Positions 16,361 to 25,637 of a DNA stretch of 64,000 bases are shown here, piece after piece. Within the stretch, counting starts at the first letter, position 1; each line of letters begins with the position of its first letter. A program made the position numbers and the translations under genes. The DNA is from Caulobacteraceae bacterium (lineage in GTDB: Bacteria > Pseudomonadota > Alphaproteobacteria > Caulobacterales > Caulobacteraceae): assembly GCA_947476555.1 (NCBI GenBank), contig CANJRI010000001.1, positions 1 through 64,000 on the forward strand, written 5' to 3'. The notes below the pieces were generated by a model. It made no database searches. It worked only from the letters and a program-made list of their open reading frames with translations, and was not told where the DNA came from.

Positions 16361-17935
16361 TTGACGACGTCTGCATCGGGCAAGGCACGATCTGCGCTGG
16401 CTGTCGCCGGCCTCTTGCTGCTGGGCGCCTGCAGCGGCGGCGACACCAGCCAATCCACGAGCGGCGGGACCCCGGCGGTCGCGGTCGCCAAGAGCACGAT
16501 CTCCGGCGTGGTCACCGACCGGGCCGGTGCGCCGGTGCCCGGCGTCACCGTCTCGGCCTACTACCACAACGTCCACACCACCATGACCACGACCACCGAC
16601 GCCAACGGCGCCTATTCGATCGCGGGCCTGGACAGCACCAACACCTCCACGGCGGACCAGCAGCCGGACTACGAGATCTATGCCGAGAAGACCGGCTTCG
16701 GCTTCTATCCCTCGGTCACCGACTCGCCCGGCCGGATCAGCAAGTTCGATTTCGACGGCCTCTACAGGACGGTGATCCGCTTCATCTCCCCACCCGCCCG
16801 CGTGGTGCCGGGCAACAATTTCATCGCCTATCGCCCGGGTGAAAGGGTGGCGAGCCTTCCCAGGACCGGGCAGACCGTCACCTACGCCCCCGGCGACGAC
16901 GCCGCGGCGCAGAAGGGCGTCTCCTGGCCCTCCGCGCGGTTCACGGACAATGGCGATGGAACCGTCCGCGACCATCTCACCGGCTTGGTCTGGCTCAGGA
17001 ACGCCGGCTGCTTCGCGCCCTCCGACTGGGCCGCCGCCCTGGCGGCCGCCAACCAGCTGGCCAACGGCGCCTGCGGCCTCTCCGACGGCTCCACGGCGGG
17101 CCAGTGGCGGATGCCCAACGCCAACGAGTTGGAAAGCCTAGTCGATGTCTCGCGGGCAAATCCCGCGGTCACCGCCGGCCACCCCTTCGCCAACATCAAC
17201 ACCGCCCGGGCCTACTGGACCTCCACGACCTATACGGCCCTCACCGCCAACGCGATGGCGATACGGTTCAGCGACGGACGGTGGATCAACGGCATCGACA
17301 GCGGCGACGGCGCCTTCGGCAACGTCAAGACCACGGCGACCAACGGCCTGTGGGCGGTGAAGTCCGGCGCCGCCGGCGCGGTGCAGGTCCTGGCCACCGG
17401 TGTGTTCTACGCCGGCATCCCCGGCGGCGGCGGCGGCGCCTTCTTCGGCCCCCGGGACGACGCGGCCCTGCAGAGCGGCGCGCCCCTGACCTCGCCCCGT
17501 TTCATCGACAGGGGCGACGGGACGGTGGCCGATACTGTCACCGGCCTGACCTGGCTGAAGCGGGCCAACTGCATCCAGGGCACCTGGGCGAGCGCCCTGG
17601 GGGCCATCAACAGTCTTCGGACCGGACAGTGCGGGCTCAACGACGGGTCCAGCGCCGGCCAGTGGCGTATGCCCAACAGGAGCGAAATGCTCAGCCTGTC
17701 GGACCGGGCCCCGACCTTCCCGCAAGCCGATTATTTCAACGGCCAGGCCCGGGGTGGAACGGCGCCGGTGACCGGGCCGGTGGCCTTCGCCGGCTTCGTG
17801 GCCTTCGACTACTACTGGACGTCAACGACCAGCGCGGCGGACACCAGCCAGGCCTGGAGCGTGTGGAGCTGCGACTTCGGCGTCTACAATCTCCCCAAGA
17901 CCGCCGTCCGCTACGCCCTGGCGGTTCGCGGCTAG
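16361..17935 (+). CDS. lipoprotein with a carboxypeptidase-regulatory-like domain and two DUF1566 domains
   Basis: A predicted surface or periplasmic lipoprotein of 524 residues. A TTG at 16361, preceded by a GGGGGGCGG stretch, gives a proper lipoprotein signal (LLLLGAC, Cys24). Residues of about 45-130 resemble a CarboxypepD_reg beta-sandwich (ISGVVTDRAGAPVPGVTVSA, then TDANGAYSIAGL). Two DUF1566 (Lcl C-terminal-like) units follow at roughly 180-330 and 370-524. Each carries DxGDGTVxDxxTGLxWL, GQWRMPN and YWTSTT, and ends in a tryptophan-rich strand. The units are related to each other, suggesting internal duplication. The ligand or partner is unknown. It converges on the GT2 gene with overlapping stops. 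Confidence 0.82.
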   Translation: MTTSASGKARSALAVAGLLLLGACSGGDTSQSTSGGTPAVAVAKSTISGVVTDRAGAPVPGVTVSAYYHNVHTTMTTTTDANGAYSIAGLDSTNTSTADQQPDYEIYAEKTGFGFYPSVTDSPGRISKFDFDGLYRTVIRFISPPARVVPGNNFIAYRPGERVASLPRTGQTVTYAPGDDAAAQKGVSWPSARFTDNGDGTVRDHLTGLVWLRNAGCFAPSDWAAALAAANQLANGACGLSDGSTAGQWRMPNANELESLVDVSRANPAVTAGHPFANINTARAYWTSTTYTALTANAMAIRFSDGRWINGIDSGDGAFGNVKTTATNGLWAVKSGAAGAVQVLATGVFYAGIPGGGGGAFFGPRDDAALQSGAPLTSPRFIDRGDGTVADTVTGLTWLKRANCIQGTWASALGAINSLRTGQCGLNDGSSAGQWRMPNRSEMLSLSDRAPTFPQADYFNGQARGGTAPVTGPVAFAGFVAFDYYWTSTTSAADTSQAWSVWSCDFGVYNLPKTAVRYALAVRG

Positions 17936-18657
17936 GCCTCCTCGACGCCCCCCGGGTCCCGCGACCGCGACTGCAGCCACATCACCCCGAGAAGGTCCGA
18001 AACCGAGGCCCAGAGCCGGCCGAGGTTGGTGTATTTGCTGCGGCCGGTCTGGCGATGGCGGTGCCCCACCGGCCGGTATTCCACCTGGTAGCCCTCCCGC
18101 AGCATCAGCGCCGGCAGGTAGCGGTGGATGTGGTCGAAATAGGGGAGCGCCAGGAAGGCTTCCCGCCGGAACGCCTTCAGCCCGCAGCCGGTGTCGTTGG
18201 CGGTGTCCTTGAGCAGCCGTTTCCTCGCCCCGTTGCCCAGCCGCGAGGCCCAGCGCTTGGCGCGGCTGTCCTGCCGCTTGACCCGCTCGCCCGCCACCAT
18301 GGCCAGCTCCGGCGGCCCGCCCAGCAGGGCGTCGGCCAGGCCCGGCGCGAAGGCGGGGTCGTTCTGCCCGTCGCCGTCCAGGGTGACGATCACCGGGCCG
18401 CGCGCCGCCAGCACGCCCGAACGGATGGCCCGGCTCTGGCCGGCGTTGTTGCGGTGGCCCAGCACCCGCAGCTGCGGCAAGGCCGCGCTCAACGCCTTCA
18501 GCGCCGCCTTCGTGCCGTCGCCGCTGGCGTCGTCCACGAACACCATCTCGAAACTGCGCCCGGCGAACGCGGCGGCGATCTCCCGCGCCAGGGCGGGGGC
18601 TGCGCCCTCCTCATCGAAGACCGGGACGACGACAGATATCTGGGGCGAAGCGGCCAT
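17932..18657 (-). CDS. family 2 glycosyltransferase, polyprenyl-phosphate sugar synthase-like
   Basis: A 241-residue GT2 resembling dolichol-phosphate-mannose synthase and bacterial ArnC/GtrB enzymes, which load a sugar on undecaprenyl phosphate at the inner membrane. The motifs are ISVVVPVFDEEGAAPAL, FVDDASGDGT, TLDGDGQNDP (nucleotide-sugar/Mn site), NDTGCGLKAFRREAF and RHRQTGRSKYTNL. It lacks C-terminal membrane spans. It is divergent from the ArnT-like gene with 61 bases between, an arrangement suggesting donor synthase and transferase. Confidence 0.88.
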   Translation of the reverse strand: MAASPQISVVVPVFDEEGAAPALAREIAAAFAGRSFEMVFVDDASGDGTKAALKALSAALPQLRVLGHRNNAGQSRAIRSGVLAARGPVIVTLDGDGQNDPAFAPGLADALLGGPPELAMVAGERVKRQDSRAKRWASRLGNGARKRLLKDTANDTGCGLKAFRREAFLALPYFDHIHRYLPALMLREGYQVEYRPVGHRHRQTGRSKYTNLGRLWASVSDLLGVMWLQSRSRDPGGVEEA

Positions 18658-18718
18658 CGGTCTTGCTTAGCCTGCCCGCCCTTGGCCTGAAAGCCGGCGA
18701 AGGTGCTATCAGGAGGCG

Positions 18719-20398
18719 ATGAGTCTCCAGGCCCTGATCGCGAAGTGGAGCGTCGGCTGGCGCGGCCCCGCCGCCGCCGCCTTCATCGCCTTCCTCGCCG
18801 GCCTGCCCGGGCTGGTGGCCGCCCCGGTGCTCGACCGTGACGAAGCCCGCTTCGCCCAGGCCACCGCCCAGATGCTGGAAACCGGTGACCTGGTGGTCAT
18901 CCAGTTCCAGGACCAGCCACGCTTCAAGAAGCCGGTGGGCATCCACTGGCTGCAGGCCGCCAGCGTGTCAGCCCTGTCCAGCCCCGAGGCGCGGGACATC
19001 TGGGCCTACCGCATCCCCTCGCTCCTGGGGGCGATGCTCGCCGCCGCCGCCTGCGCCTGGGGCGCGGCGGCCTTCTTCGGAGGACCGGCGGGTCTATGGG
19101 CGGGCGTGTTGCTGGGCGGCAGCTTCCTGCTTTCCACGGAGGCGTTCATCGCCAAGACCGACGCCGTGCTGGCGGGCTCGGTCACCCTGGCCATGGCCGC
19201 CATGGGCCGGCTCTACGCCGCCGCCCGCGGAGGACCGGCCCCGGGCCGAGCCGCCCTGCCGCTCATGTGGTTGGCCATCGCCGTCTCGATCCTGGTCAAG
19301 GGCCCGGTGGGGCCACTGATCTTTGGCCTCGCCCTGATCACGCTGGGGCTGTGGGACCGTCGCCCCCGCTGGATGACCCGCCTGCGATGGTATTGGGGCC
19401 TTATCGTCGTGCTGGTGGTGGTCGGGCCGTGGGCGGGAGCCGTCACGGTGGCCACCGATGGTGAGTTCTGGCGCACCGCCCTCATCGCCGACCTGGCGCC
19501 CAAGCTGGCCGGAGCCCAGGAGAACCACGGCGCTCCGCCGGGCTACCACACGCTCCTGACGCCCATTCTCGCGTTTCCGTTGACCCTGCTTCTGCCCGCC
19601 GCGGCGGTGGTCGCCTGGTGGCGGCGCAAGGAGGCCGGCGTGCGCTTCGCCGTCGCCTGGTTCCTGCCCGCCCTGCTGTTCTTCGAGTTGACCCCCACCA
19701 AGCTGCCGCATTACCCGCTGCCGGCCTACGGCGGATTGGCGCTGCTGGCCGCCGCCGCCCTGGTCAAGCCGATCGACGCCAGGGCCCGCTGGATCGGTGC
19801 GAGCCTGGGCGCGCTGGTGGGCCTATTGCTGGCCGTCGGGGTCGGCGTGCTGTTCTCGCTCTATGGAGATCCTACAGACCTGCCCGTCGCTATCCTGGCC
19901 GCCGTCCTGGCGTTGGCGGCGGGCTTGGCCGGCGCCTGGCTGATGGTCCGGGACGAGACCCGCCCAGCCCTGGCCAGCGCCCTCGCCCTCGGCATGCTCG
20001 CCCACGCCGCCGTCCTGGCCGGACTGGCGCCGCGCCTCGATCCACTGTGGATCTCGGCCCGCACCGAGCGCGCCCTGGCCACGGCCCGCCTGCTGCCCCG
20101 CCAGGGCCTGGCCGACGCCCCGGTGGCCGTCGCCGGCTTCGCCGAGCCCAGCCTGGTCTTCGCCCTCGGCACCAACACCCAGCTCGGCGGCGGCGCGATC
20201 GCGGCCAAGGCCATTTCCGAGGCTCGGCCGGCCGTTGTCGAGGCCCGCGAGGAGCCGGCCTTCCGCGCCGCCCTGGCGCGGGCCGGCCTGACCGCCCGCC
20301 CGGTCGCCAAGGTCGCCGGCCTCAACTACTCCCGCGGCGACCCGGTCTCGCTCACCGTCTACATGTCGCCGGTCGTGCCTGCCGCCGCCGCGCGGTAA
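18719..20398 (+). CDS. GT39/ArnT-like membrane glycosyltransferase
   Basis: A 559-residue polytopic inner-membrane protein with about a dozen hydrophobic segments. The first periplasmic loop carries DRDEARFAQATAQMLETGDL, the acidic motif of the PMT/ArnT family, followed by RFKKPVGIHWLQA. Family members move a sugar from undecaprenyl phosphate to lipid A or another envelope acceptor. FELTPTKLPHYPLPAYGGLA is also typical of ArnT relatives. Together with the divergent GT2 it probably forms an envelope sugar-decoration pair; sugar and acceptor cannot be read from sequence. AGGAGG precedes the ATG. Confidence 0.88.
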   Translation: MSLQALIAKWSVGWRGPAAAAFIAFLAGLPGLVAAPVLDRDEARFAQATAQMLETGDLVVIQFQDQPRFKKPVGIHWLQAASVSALSSPEARDIWAYRIPSLLGAMLAAAACAWGAAAFFGGPAGLWAGVLLGGSFLLSTEAFIAKTDAVLAGSVTLAMAAMGRLYAAARGGPAPGRAALPLMWLAIAVSILVKGPVGPLIFGLALITLGLWDRRPRWMTRLRWYWGLIVVLVVVGPWAGAVTVATDGEFWRTALIADLAPKLAGAQENHGAPPGYHTLLTPILAFPLTLLLPAAAVVAWWRRKEAGVRFAVAWFLPALLFFELTPTKLPHYPLPAYGGLALLAAAALVKPIDARARWIGASLGALVGLLLAVGVGVLFSLYGDPTDLPVAILAAVLALAAGLAGAWLMVRDETRPALASALALGMLAHAAVLAGLAPRLDPLWISARTERALATARLLPRQGLADAPVAVAGFAEPSLVFALGTNTQLGGGAIAAKAISEARPAVVEAREEPAFRAALARAGLTARPVAKVAGLNYSRGDPVSLTVYMSPVVPAAAAR

Positions 20399-20400
20399 GC

Positions 20401-20781
20401 CTAGGGCGTCCGCACGTCACCCCACGGCCCGCTCGCCAGGGGCGGGGTCTCCCGCGCCGGGACCACCACGAAGCGCTTCTTGCCCTTGAGGTCCACCGAG
20501 CAGATGTACCGCCAGCCGCCGGCGCTGCCGCCGCCGGTGATGTCGCCGCGCCAGACCATTCCCCAGGCCGGGCTGTAGGTGAACACCGAGCGGATGATCC
20601 GGCCCCGCAGGCTCCTGGCCATCGTGCCCGCTGAGGCCGCGCAGCTCCGCGCTTCGGGGGAGTCCGTGCGCATCACCCGCATATCCTTGTCGGGCCCCAG
20701 AGGCGGCAGGTCGTCCATCAGGTCCGCCGCGCCGGCGGGCGCGGCCAACGCCGCGGCGATCAGGATCGCGAGCCCCCTCAC
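20401..20781 (-). CDS. small secreted hypothetical protein
   Basis: A 126-residue product with a clear signal peptide (LAILIAAALAAPAGAA, cleavage about residue 19). The mature part contains two Cys (SCAASAG and YICSVDLKGKKRF), which may form a disulfide, and a WGMVWRGDITGGGSAGGWRYICS stretch. I do not recognise the family. The start is a GTG overlapping the methyltransferase stop (GTGA). It is the last gene of the minus-strand run from the Fe-S scaffold through thrS. Confidence 0.72.
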   Translation of the reverse strand: MRGLAILIAAALAAPAGAADLMDDLPPLGPDKDMRVMRTDSPEARSCAASAGTMARSLRGRIIRSVFTYSPAWGMVWRGDITGGGSAGGWRYICSVDLKGKKRFVVVPARETPPLASGPWGDVRTP

Positions 20782-21554
20782 GCGCGCCGCAGCACGGCGA
20801 TCGCCTGCCCGTTGGCCGTCCGGTTGCTGGGGATGGCGTCCACCAGGGTCCAGGCCGGCGCGGCGCGCTCGGCGAAACCCTGGGCGGTGAAATAACTCGA
20901 CAGCAGATTGCCCCCCTCGGCGCCTTCGCGCCGGATCGCGTGGCCGGTTTCGGAAAGTTTCGGTTGCAGCGACCCCGCCGCCGGCAGGGCCTCATCAAGA
21001 TAGGTCAGCAGCGCCAGGCCGCCCGGCCGCACCACACGGGCCAGCTCCGCCAGCCAGGCTCGGGCGTTCTCTTCGTGCATGTGGGTGAACACCGACAGCG
21101 CGTAGACCAGGTCGAACTGGGCGTCCCCATAGGGTAGCGGCGGCTCCAGCCGAGTGCGTCGGAATTGCCCGGCCAGCTTGGCCTCGCACCACGCCACCAG
21201 CCGCGGATTGATGTCGCAGCCGTGGAAGCGGGCGGCCGAGCCCTCGGCCCACCACCGCGCCACCCGTCCGCAGCCGCAGCCGAATTCGAGGACCGTCTGG
21301 TTGGCCGTGAGGGCCAGGCCGTGGGCTCGGGCCAGGGACAGGAACTCGGCCGCCGCCGCCCTGCCCTGGCTGAGGAAGATGTCCGCGTCCGCCACGCCCG
21401 CCGTCAGCACCCGCAGGTAAGGCGGCGGCAGCAGCGGATCGGCCGGCCCCGCCCCGGCCGTCGCCGCCTGCAGGCGCTGGAACACCCGGAAGACGGGCTC
21501 GCCCAGACCGATCCGATCCAGCAGGTCGGCCATCGTACGCAGGACGGGACTCAT
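20778..21554 (-). CDS. class I SAM-dependent methyltransferase
   Basis: A 258-residue methyltransferase. Motif I is VLEFGCGCGRVARWW and motif II is HGCDINPRLVAWCEAKL. FDLVYALSVFTHMHEENARAWLAELARVVRPGGLALLTYLDE is the methyltransf_25-type core. The N-terminal 60 residues are helical and may form a substrate cap. It lies 4 bases after the GT2 gene, and a sugar or polysaccharide methylation role is an inference from that neighbour. Confidence 0.86.
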   Translation of the reverse strand: MSPVLRTMADLLDRIGLGEPVFRVFQRLQAATAGAGPADPLLPPPYLRVLTAGVADADIFLSQGRAAAAEFLSLARAHGLALTANQTVLEFGCGCGRVARWWAEGSAARFHGCDINPRLVAWCEAKLAGQFRRTRLEPPLPYGDAQFDLVYALSVFTHMHEENARAWLAELARVVRPGGLALLTYLDEALPAAGSLQPKLSETGHAIRREGAEGGNLLSSYFTAQGFAERAAPAWTLVDAIPSNRTANGQAIAVLRRA

Positions 21555-21558
21555 CGGA

Positions 21559-22494
21559 TTATGGGGTCGTACGACGCGAGCCGATCAGGGAGCGGGCCAC
21601 CGCCATCGAGATCACCAGCGGCGCCATCGCCCCCGCCGCAAGCCGGCCGCCGAACCCCTCGGCGCGTTTGTAGAAGTAGCGCGCCAGCCCCACGCCTTTG
21701 TGGAACTCCACCTTCACCGGGTTCGCCAGGCTGGTCTGGCCCAGATGGACCACCTCCGCCGAGGGATGGAACAGCACCGTCCCCCCGGCCCGCCGCACCC
21801 GCCAGCACAGGTCGATGTCCTCCACGTGCAGGAAATACTTCTGGTCGAAGCCGCCGATGGCCGCGAAATCCGAGCGCCGCATGCAGAAGCAGGCGCCGGA
21901 GATGGTGGGCGCCTCGACGGCCTGGTCGGGCAGCACCTCGCCCTCCCAATGCACCTCGTAGCGGCGCCAACCCGGGATCGTGCGGGCCAGGCCGCTGATC
22001 GAGATCAGCGCGCTGAGCGGCGTGATCTCCCCGCGCCGCGCGCCGCGTTGCTCGGTGCGATCCGCGTTCAGCACCCGGCCGCCCACCAGACAGGGCGAGG
22101 GTCGGGCGTCCACCTCCCGAGCCAGGGCCGCGACGCAACCGGGCTGCAGGAAGGCGTCGGGATTGAGGAATAGCAGCAACTCGCCCCGGGCGTGGCGGGC
22201 GCCCAGGTTGGCCCCACTGGCGAAGCCGATGTTGCCGTGGCCGCTCAGCAAGGTGACGCGGTCGCCGTGCCGGGTCGCCAGGTCCGCCAGCCACGCCGCC
22301 TCCCGGGGGCTGGAGCCGTTGTCGACGACCACCAGCTCCCCCACGAGCGGCTCGGCCAGCACATGGGCGAGGCTTTCCTGCAGGGCCTGGCCGGTCATGT
22401 AGACCACCATCACCACCGAGATTCGGCGGGCCTGGGCCAGGACCGGCGCCTCCGCCAGCCGCGCGGCCCGGATCGGTCGGGCGATGCCGTTCAT
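21559..22494 (-). CDS. family 2 glycosyltransferase (rhamnosyltransferase-like)
   Basis: A 311-residue GT2. The N-terminal ISVVMVVYMTGQALQESL, the acceptor-binding LVVVDNGSSPREAAW, the GNIGFASGANLGARHARGEL block, LLFLNPDAFLQPGC (Asx-x-Asp site) and the FFLHVEDIDLCWRVRRAGG base region are typical of polysaccharide rhamnosyltransferases. The ATG at 22494 lies 10 bases downstream of the thrS stop. One short hydrophobic stretch near the C-terminus (MAPLVISMAVA) may contact the membrane. Substrate inferred only at family level. Confidence 0.87.
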   Translation of the reverse strand: MNGIARPIRAARLAEAPVLAQARRISVVMVVYMTGQALQESLAHVLAEPLVGELVVVDNGSSPREAAWLADLATRHGDRVTLLSGHGNIGFASGANLGARHARGELLLFLNPDAFLQPGCVAALAREVDARPSPCLVGGRVLNADRTEQRGARRGEITPLSALISISGLARTIPGWRRYEVHWEGEVLPDQAVEAPTISGACFCMRRSDFAAIGGFDQKYFLHVEDIDLCWRVRRAGGTVLFHPSAEVVHLGQTSLANPVKVEFHKGVGLARYFYKRAEGFGGRLAAGAMAPLVISMAVARSLIGSRRTTP

Positions 22495-22504
22495 CCGGTC
22501 TCCG

Positions 22505-24439
22505 TTACGCCCCCGCCCGACGGGCAACATCGGGCGGACTCGCTTCGGAGGCAAGGGTGTTCGCCGCTTCGGCCAGCTCCAGGATCTGCTGTCCGTCCGA
22601 ACCCAACCGGCGCAGGGCGACCTTAACCTCCTCGGCCTCCCGGCGACCCACCACGGCGATCACCGGGACCTTGGCCAGGCTGTGCTCGCGGACCTTGTAG
22701 TTGATCTTCTCGTTGCGCAGGTCGGTCTCCACGCGAAGCCCCCGGGCGCGCAGGGCCTGGGCGGCCTTCAGCGCATATTCGTCGGCGTCCGAGGTGATCG
22801 TCGCCACCACCACCTGCACCGGCGACAGCCATAGCGGGAAGGCGCCGGCGTAGTTCTCGATCAGAACCCCGATGAACCGCTCCAGCGAACCGCAGATCGC
22901 CCGGTGCAGCATGACCGGTCGGTGCTTCTGGCCGTCCTCGCCCACATATTCAGCGTCCAGCCGCTCGGGCAGGACGTAGTCGAGCTGGATGGTGCCGCAG
23001 GTCCAGGTGCGGCCGATGGAATCCTTCAGCACCCAGTCGAGCTTCGGCGCGTAGAAGGCGCCGTCGCCCTCGGCGATCACCGGCTCCACCCCCGCCTTGC
23101 GGGCGGCCGCCAGCATCTGCGTCTCGGCCTTGTCCCAGAATTCGTCGCTGCCGGCCCGCACCGCTGGCCGGGTGGCGAGCGCGATGTGGTCCCGTTCCAG
23201 GCCGAAGTCGGAGTGGATGGAGTTGGCCAGCTCGATGAACCGGGCCGTCTCCTCCTCGATCTGGTCCTCGCGGCAGAAGATGTGGGCGTCGTCCTGGGTG
23301 AAGGCCCGCACCCGCATCAGCCCGTGCAGCGCTCCGGACGGCTCATACCGGTGGCAGGCCCCGAACTCGGCCATCCGGAGCGGCAGGTCGCGGTAGGACT
23401 TCTGGCCGAACTTGAAGATCTGCACGTGGCCCGGGCAGTTCATCGGCTTCAGGGAAAGCTCCTCGCCCTCCTCCGTCTCGCAGACGAACATGTTGGGCCG
23501 GTACTTCTCCCAGTGCCCGGATTGCTCCCAGAACACCCGGTCCAGCACCTGGGGCGTGCGCACCTCGACATAGCCCGCCTCGTCCAGGCGGCGGCGGACA
23601 TAGTCCTCCACCACCCGCCACAGGGTCAGGCCCTTGTCGTGCCAGAACACCATGCCCTTGCCCTCTTCCTGCATGTGGAAGAGGTCCATGGCGCGGCCGA
23701 TCTTGCGGTGGTCCCGGCGCTCGGCCTCCTCCAGGCGCAGGAGATAGGCCTCCAGTTCCGCCTCGCTGCCCCAGGCGGTGCCATAGATGCGCTGGAGCAT
23801 CGGGTTGCGATGGTCGCCCCGCCAGTAGGCGCCCGCCAGCTTGGTCAGCTTGAAGGCCTTGCCCACCGCCTTGGTGGACGGCAGGTGCGGCCCGCGGCAG
23901 AGGTCTTTCCAGTTTCCCTGGCGATAGACCGTCACCGTCTCGCCGGCCGGGATGCTCTCGATGATCTCCGCCTTGTAGGCCTCGCCGATCGATTTGAAGT
24001 GGGCGATGGCCTCGTCGCGATCCCATTCCTCACGCTTGATCGGCTCGTCGCGGTCGACGATCTCCTTCATGCGCTGCTCGATCTTCGCCAGGTCGTCCAG
24101 GCTGAACGGCTCGTCCCGCGCGAAGTCGTAGTAGAATCCGTCCTCGATGGCCGGGCCGATGGTGACCTGGGTGCCGGGAAACAGCTCCTGCACCGCCTCG
24201 GCCATGACGTGCGAGGCGTCGTGGCGGATGGTCTCAAGGGCCTCGGGCGCGTCGCGCGTCAAGAGTTCGAACTTGCCGCCGGCCTGCAGCGGCCGGTCGA
24301 GGTCCAGTAGCGCGCCGTCCAGCTTCACCAGCACCGAGCGCTTGGCCAGCGAGGGGGCGATGGAGGCCGCCACCTCACGGCCGGTGGCGCCGGCCTCGTA
24401 GGAGCGCTTGGAGCCGTCGGGGAAAATCAGGTCGATCAT
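22505..24439 (-). CDS. thrS: threonine-tRNA ligase
   Basis: Charges tRNA-Thr and edits mischarged serine. The 644-residue product has the N-terminal TGS domain ([20 protein letters not shown]), the editing domain ([18 protein letters not shown]), the class II catalytic core with MNCPGH and [31 protein letters not shown], and the anticodon-binding domain. The HxxxH and Cys metal ligands are present. The ATG at 24439 is chosen because it begins the TGS domain. yidD ends 4 bases upstream. Confidence 0.97.
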   Translation of the reverse strand: MIDLIFPDGSKRSYEAGATGREVAASIAPSLAKRSVLVKLDGALLDLDRPLQAGGKFELLTRDAPEALETIRHDASHVMAEAVQELFPGTQVTIGPAIEDGFYYDFARDEPFSLDDLAKIEQRMKEIVDRDEPIKREEWDRDEAIAHFKSIGEAYKAEIIESIPAGETVTVYRQGNWKDLCRGPHLPSTKAVGKAFKLTKLAGAYWRGDHRNPMLQRIYGTAWGSEAELEAYLLRLEEAERRDHRKIGRAMDLFHMQEEGKGMVFWHDKGLTLWRVVEDYVRRRLDEAGYVEVRTPQVLDRVFWEQSGHWEKYRPNMFVCETEEGEELSLKPMNCPGHVQIFKFGQKSYRDLPLRMAEFGACHRYEPSGALHGLMRVRAFTQDDAHIFCREDQIEEETARFIELANSIHSDFGLERDHIALATRPAVRAGSDEFWDKAETQMLAAARKAGVEPVIAEGDGAFYAPKLDWVLKDSIGRTWTCGTIQLDYVLPERLDAEYVGEDGQKHRPVMLHRAICGSLERFIGVLIENYAGAFPLWLSPVQVVVATITSDADEYALKAAQALRARGLRVETDLRNEKINYKVREHSLAKVPVIAVVGRREAEEVKVALRRLGSDGQQILELAEAANTLASEASPPDVARRAGA

Positions 24440-24443
24440 GGGT

Positions 24444-24680
24444 CTAACGAATCTCGGTGTTGGGCGGCGGCGGATCATAGCCCGCAGCCCCCCAGGGATG
24501 GCATCGGCACACCCGGCGCGCGCCCATCCAGGCGCCCCGCCAGGGGCCATGGTCGATCAGCGCCTGGGCCGCGTATTCCGAACAGGTCGGAAGGAACCGG
24601 CATTGGCGCCCGATCAACGGCGAAAGCGTCAGTTTGTAGGCGCGCAGGGCGCCCCGGACGCAGCTCTCGTAGAAGGTCAT
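24444..24680 (-). CDS. yidD: membrane protein insertion efficiency factor
   Basis: A 78-residue YidD protein that assists YidC/Sec-dependent insertion at the inner membrane. The family signature is plain: [36 protein letters not shown] and GYDPPP. The Cys pattern (C-x6-C then C-x-C) matches. In many genomes yidD lies beside rnpA and yidC; here it sits instead between the Fe-S scaffold gene and thrS, while rpmH-rnpA-yidC is at 51657. Confidence 0.95.
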   Translation of the reverse strand: MTFYESCVRGALRAYKLTLSPLIGRQCRFLPTCSEYAAQALIDHGPWRGAWMGARRVCRCHPWGAAGYDPPPPNTEIR

Positions 24681-24739
24681 GCCGGTTGCGGAGGGAGAGG
24701 GTTCAGGGAGACCGGGCTTACGCCGCGCTCCCTGGAGGA

Positions 24740-25189
24740 TCAAGCCGCGCCGGCGCGGCTAGTTCGCCCCATGGCCTGGCGGACAGCATCGGTCACGGCC
24801 TCGAACGCCAGCAGCGTCGAGGTGTGGCGGGCCGGATAGTCCTTCACGGGCTCAAGCATCGACAGGTCGCCAAATCGTCCTTCAGGCGGGGGGCCGCCTT
24901 CCTTCAACATAGCACGGAAGGCTTGCCGGGTCAGTTCCAGTTCGTCGGCCGTGGCCCCGATCACATGGGCCCCCAGCACCGAGGCCGCGGCCTGGCCGAG
25001 CGCGCAGGCCTTCACCTCCTGGGCGAAGTCGCTGACCTTGCCGCCATCCATCTTCACATCGACGACCACCCGGCTGCCGCACAGCTTGGAGACCTTTTCC
25101 GATGAGCCGTCGGGCTCGGCCAGCCGTCCCAGCCGGGGCGTCTCGGCCGCCAGCCGCAGCAGTTTCGCCGAATAGAGGTCGTCGATCAT
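24740..25189 (-). CDS. NifU/SufU-like iron-sulfur scaffold protein
   Basis: A 149-residue IscU/SufU-family protein. Two of the three usual cluster-binding Cys are seen, Cys37 in [10 protein letters not shown] and Cys62 in [13 protein letters not shown]. The third, normally in an R-x-K/H-C segment near residue 120, is replaced: the region reads [14 protein letters not shown]. It may be a carrier or a divergent scaffold. It is the first gene of the minus-strand run with yidD and thrS. The function is inferred from family. Confidence 0.82.
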   Translation of the reverse strand: MIDDLYSAKLLRLAAETPRLGRLAEPDGSSEKVSKLCGSRVVVDVKMDGGKVSDFAQEVKACALGQAAASVLGAHVIGATADELELTRQAFRAMLKEGGPPPEGRFGDLSMLEPVKDYPARHTSTLLAFEAVTDAVRQAMGRTSRAGAA

Positions 25190-25283
25190 GGGCCTTAGTT
25201 CGGGTGGGCGGGGGTCTCTGTCAAATCGATGTCGGATTCCAGTCGTCTCATTCGTCCTAAGTCGGACAACAAGGAGAGCTCAA

Positions 25284-25637
25284 ATGCCCTACGTCGACGG
25301 TTTCCTGCTGGCGGTCCCCAAGGACAAACTCGAGGAGTATAAGGAAATGGCCAAGCTGGGCTCCACGGTCTGGATGGAGCACGGCGCCCTCTCCTACGTG
25401 GAGGCCCTGGCCGACGATGTCCCCTATGGCGAACTGACCTCCTTCCCACGGGCGGTGCAGGCCAAGGACGACGAGATCGTGGTCTTCTCCTACATCACCT
25501 ACGAGAGCCGCGAGTCCCGCGACGCCGTCATGGCCAAGGTCATGGCCGACGAGCGCCTGAAGCAGTTCATGGAGAACATGCCCTTCGACGGCAAACGCAT
25601 GATCTGGGGCGGCTTCAAGAGTTTCGTGGAGCGCTAG
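25284..25637 (+). CDS. DUF1428 family protein (YbaA-like)
   Basis: A 117-residue cytoplasmic protein of the DUF1428/YbaA family with a ferredoxin-like dimeric alpha/beta-barrel fold. MPYVDGFLLAVPKDKLEEY, then VEALADDVP, then VVFSYITYESRESRDAVMAKVMAD and MPFDGKRMIWGGFK are characteristic. No enzyme activity is established for the family. AAGGAGAG lies just upstream of the ATG. It converges with the SRPBCC gene, stops overlapping. Confidence 0.9.
   Translation: MPYVDGFLLAVPKDKLEEYKEMAKLGSTVWMEHGALSYVEALADDVPYGELTSFPRAVQAKDDEIVVFSYITYESRESRDAVMAKVMADERLKQFMENMPFDGKRMIWGGFKSFVER

Noticed and set aside
22505..24439. tRNA-like leader controlling thrS
   Set aside because: yidD ends only 4 bases upstream of thrS, leaving no room for a leader or T-box.
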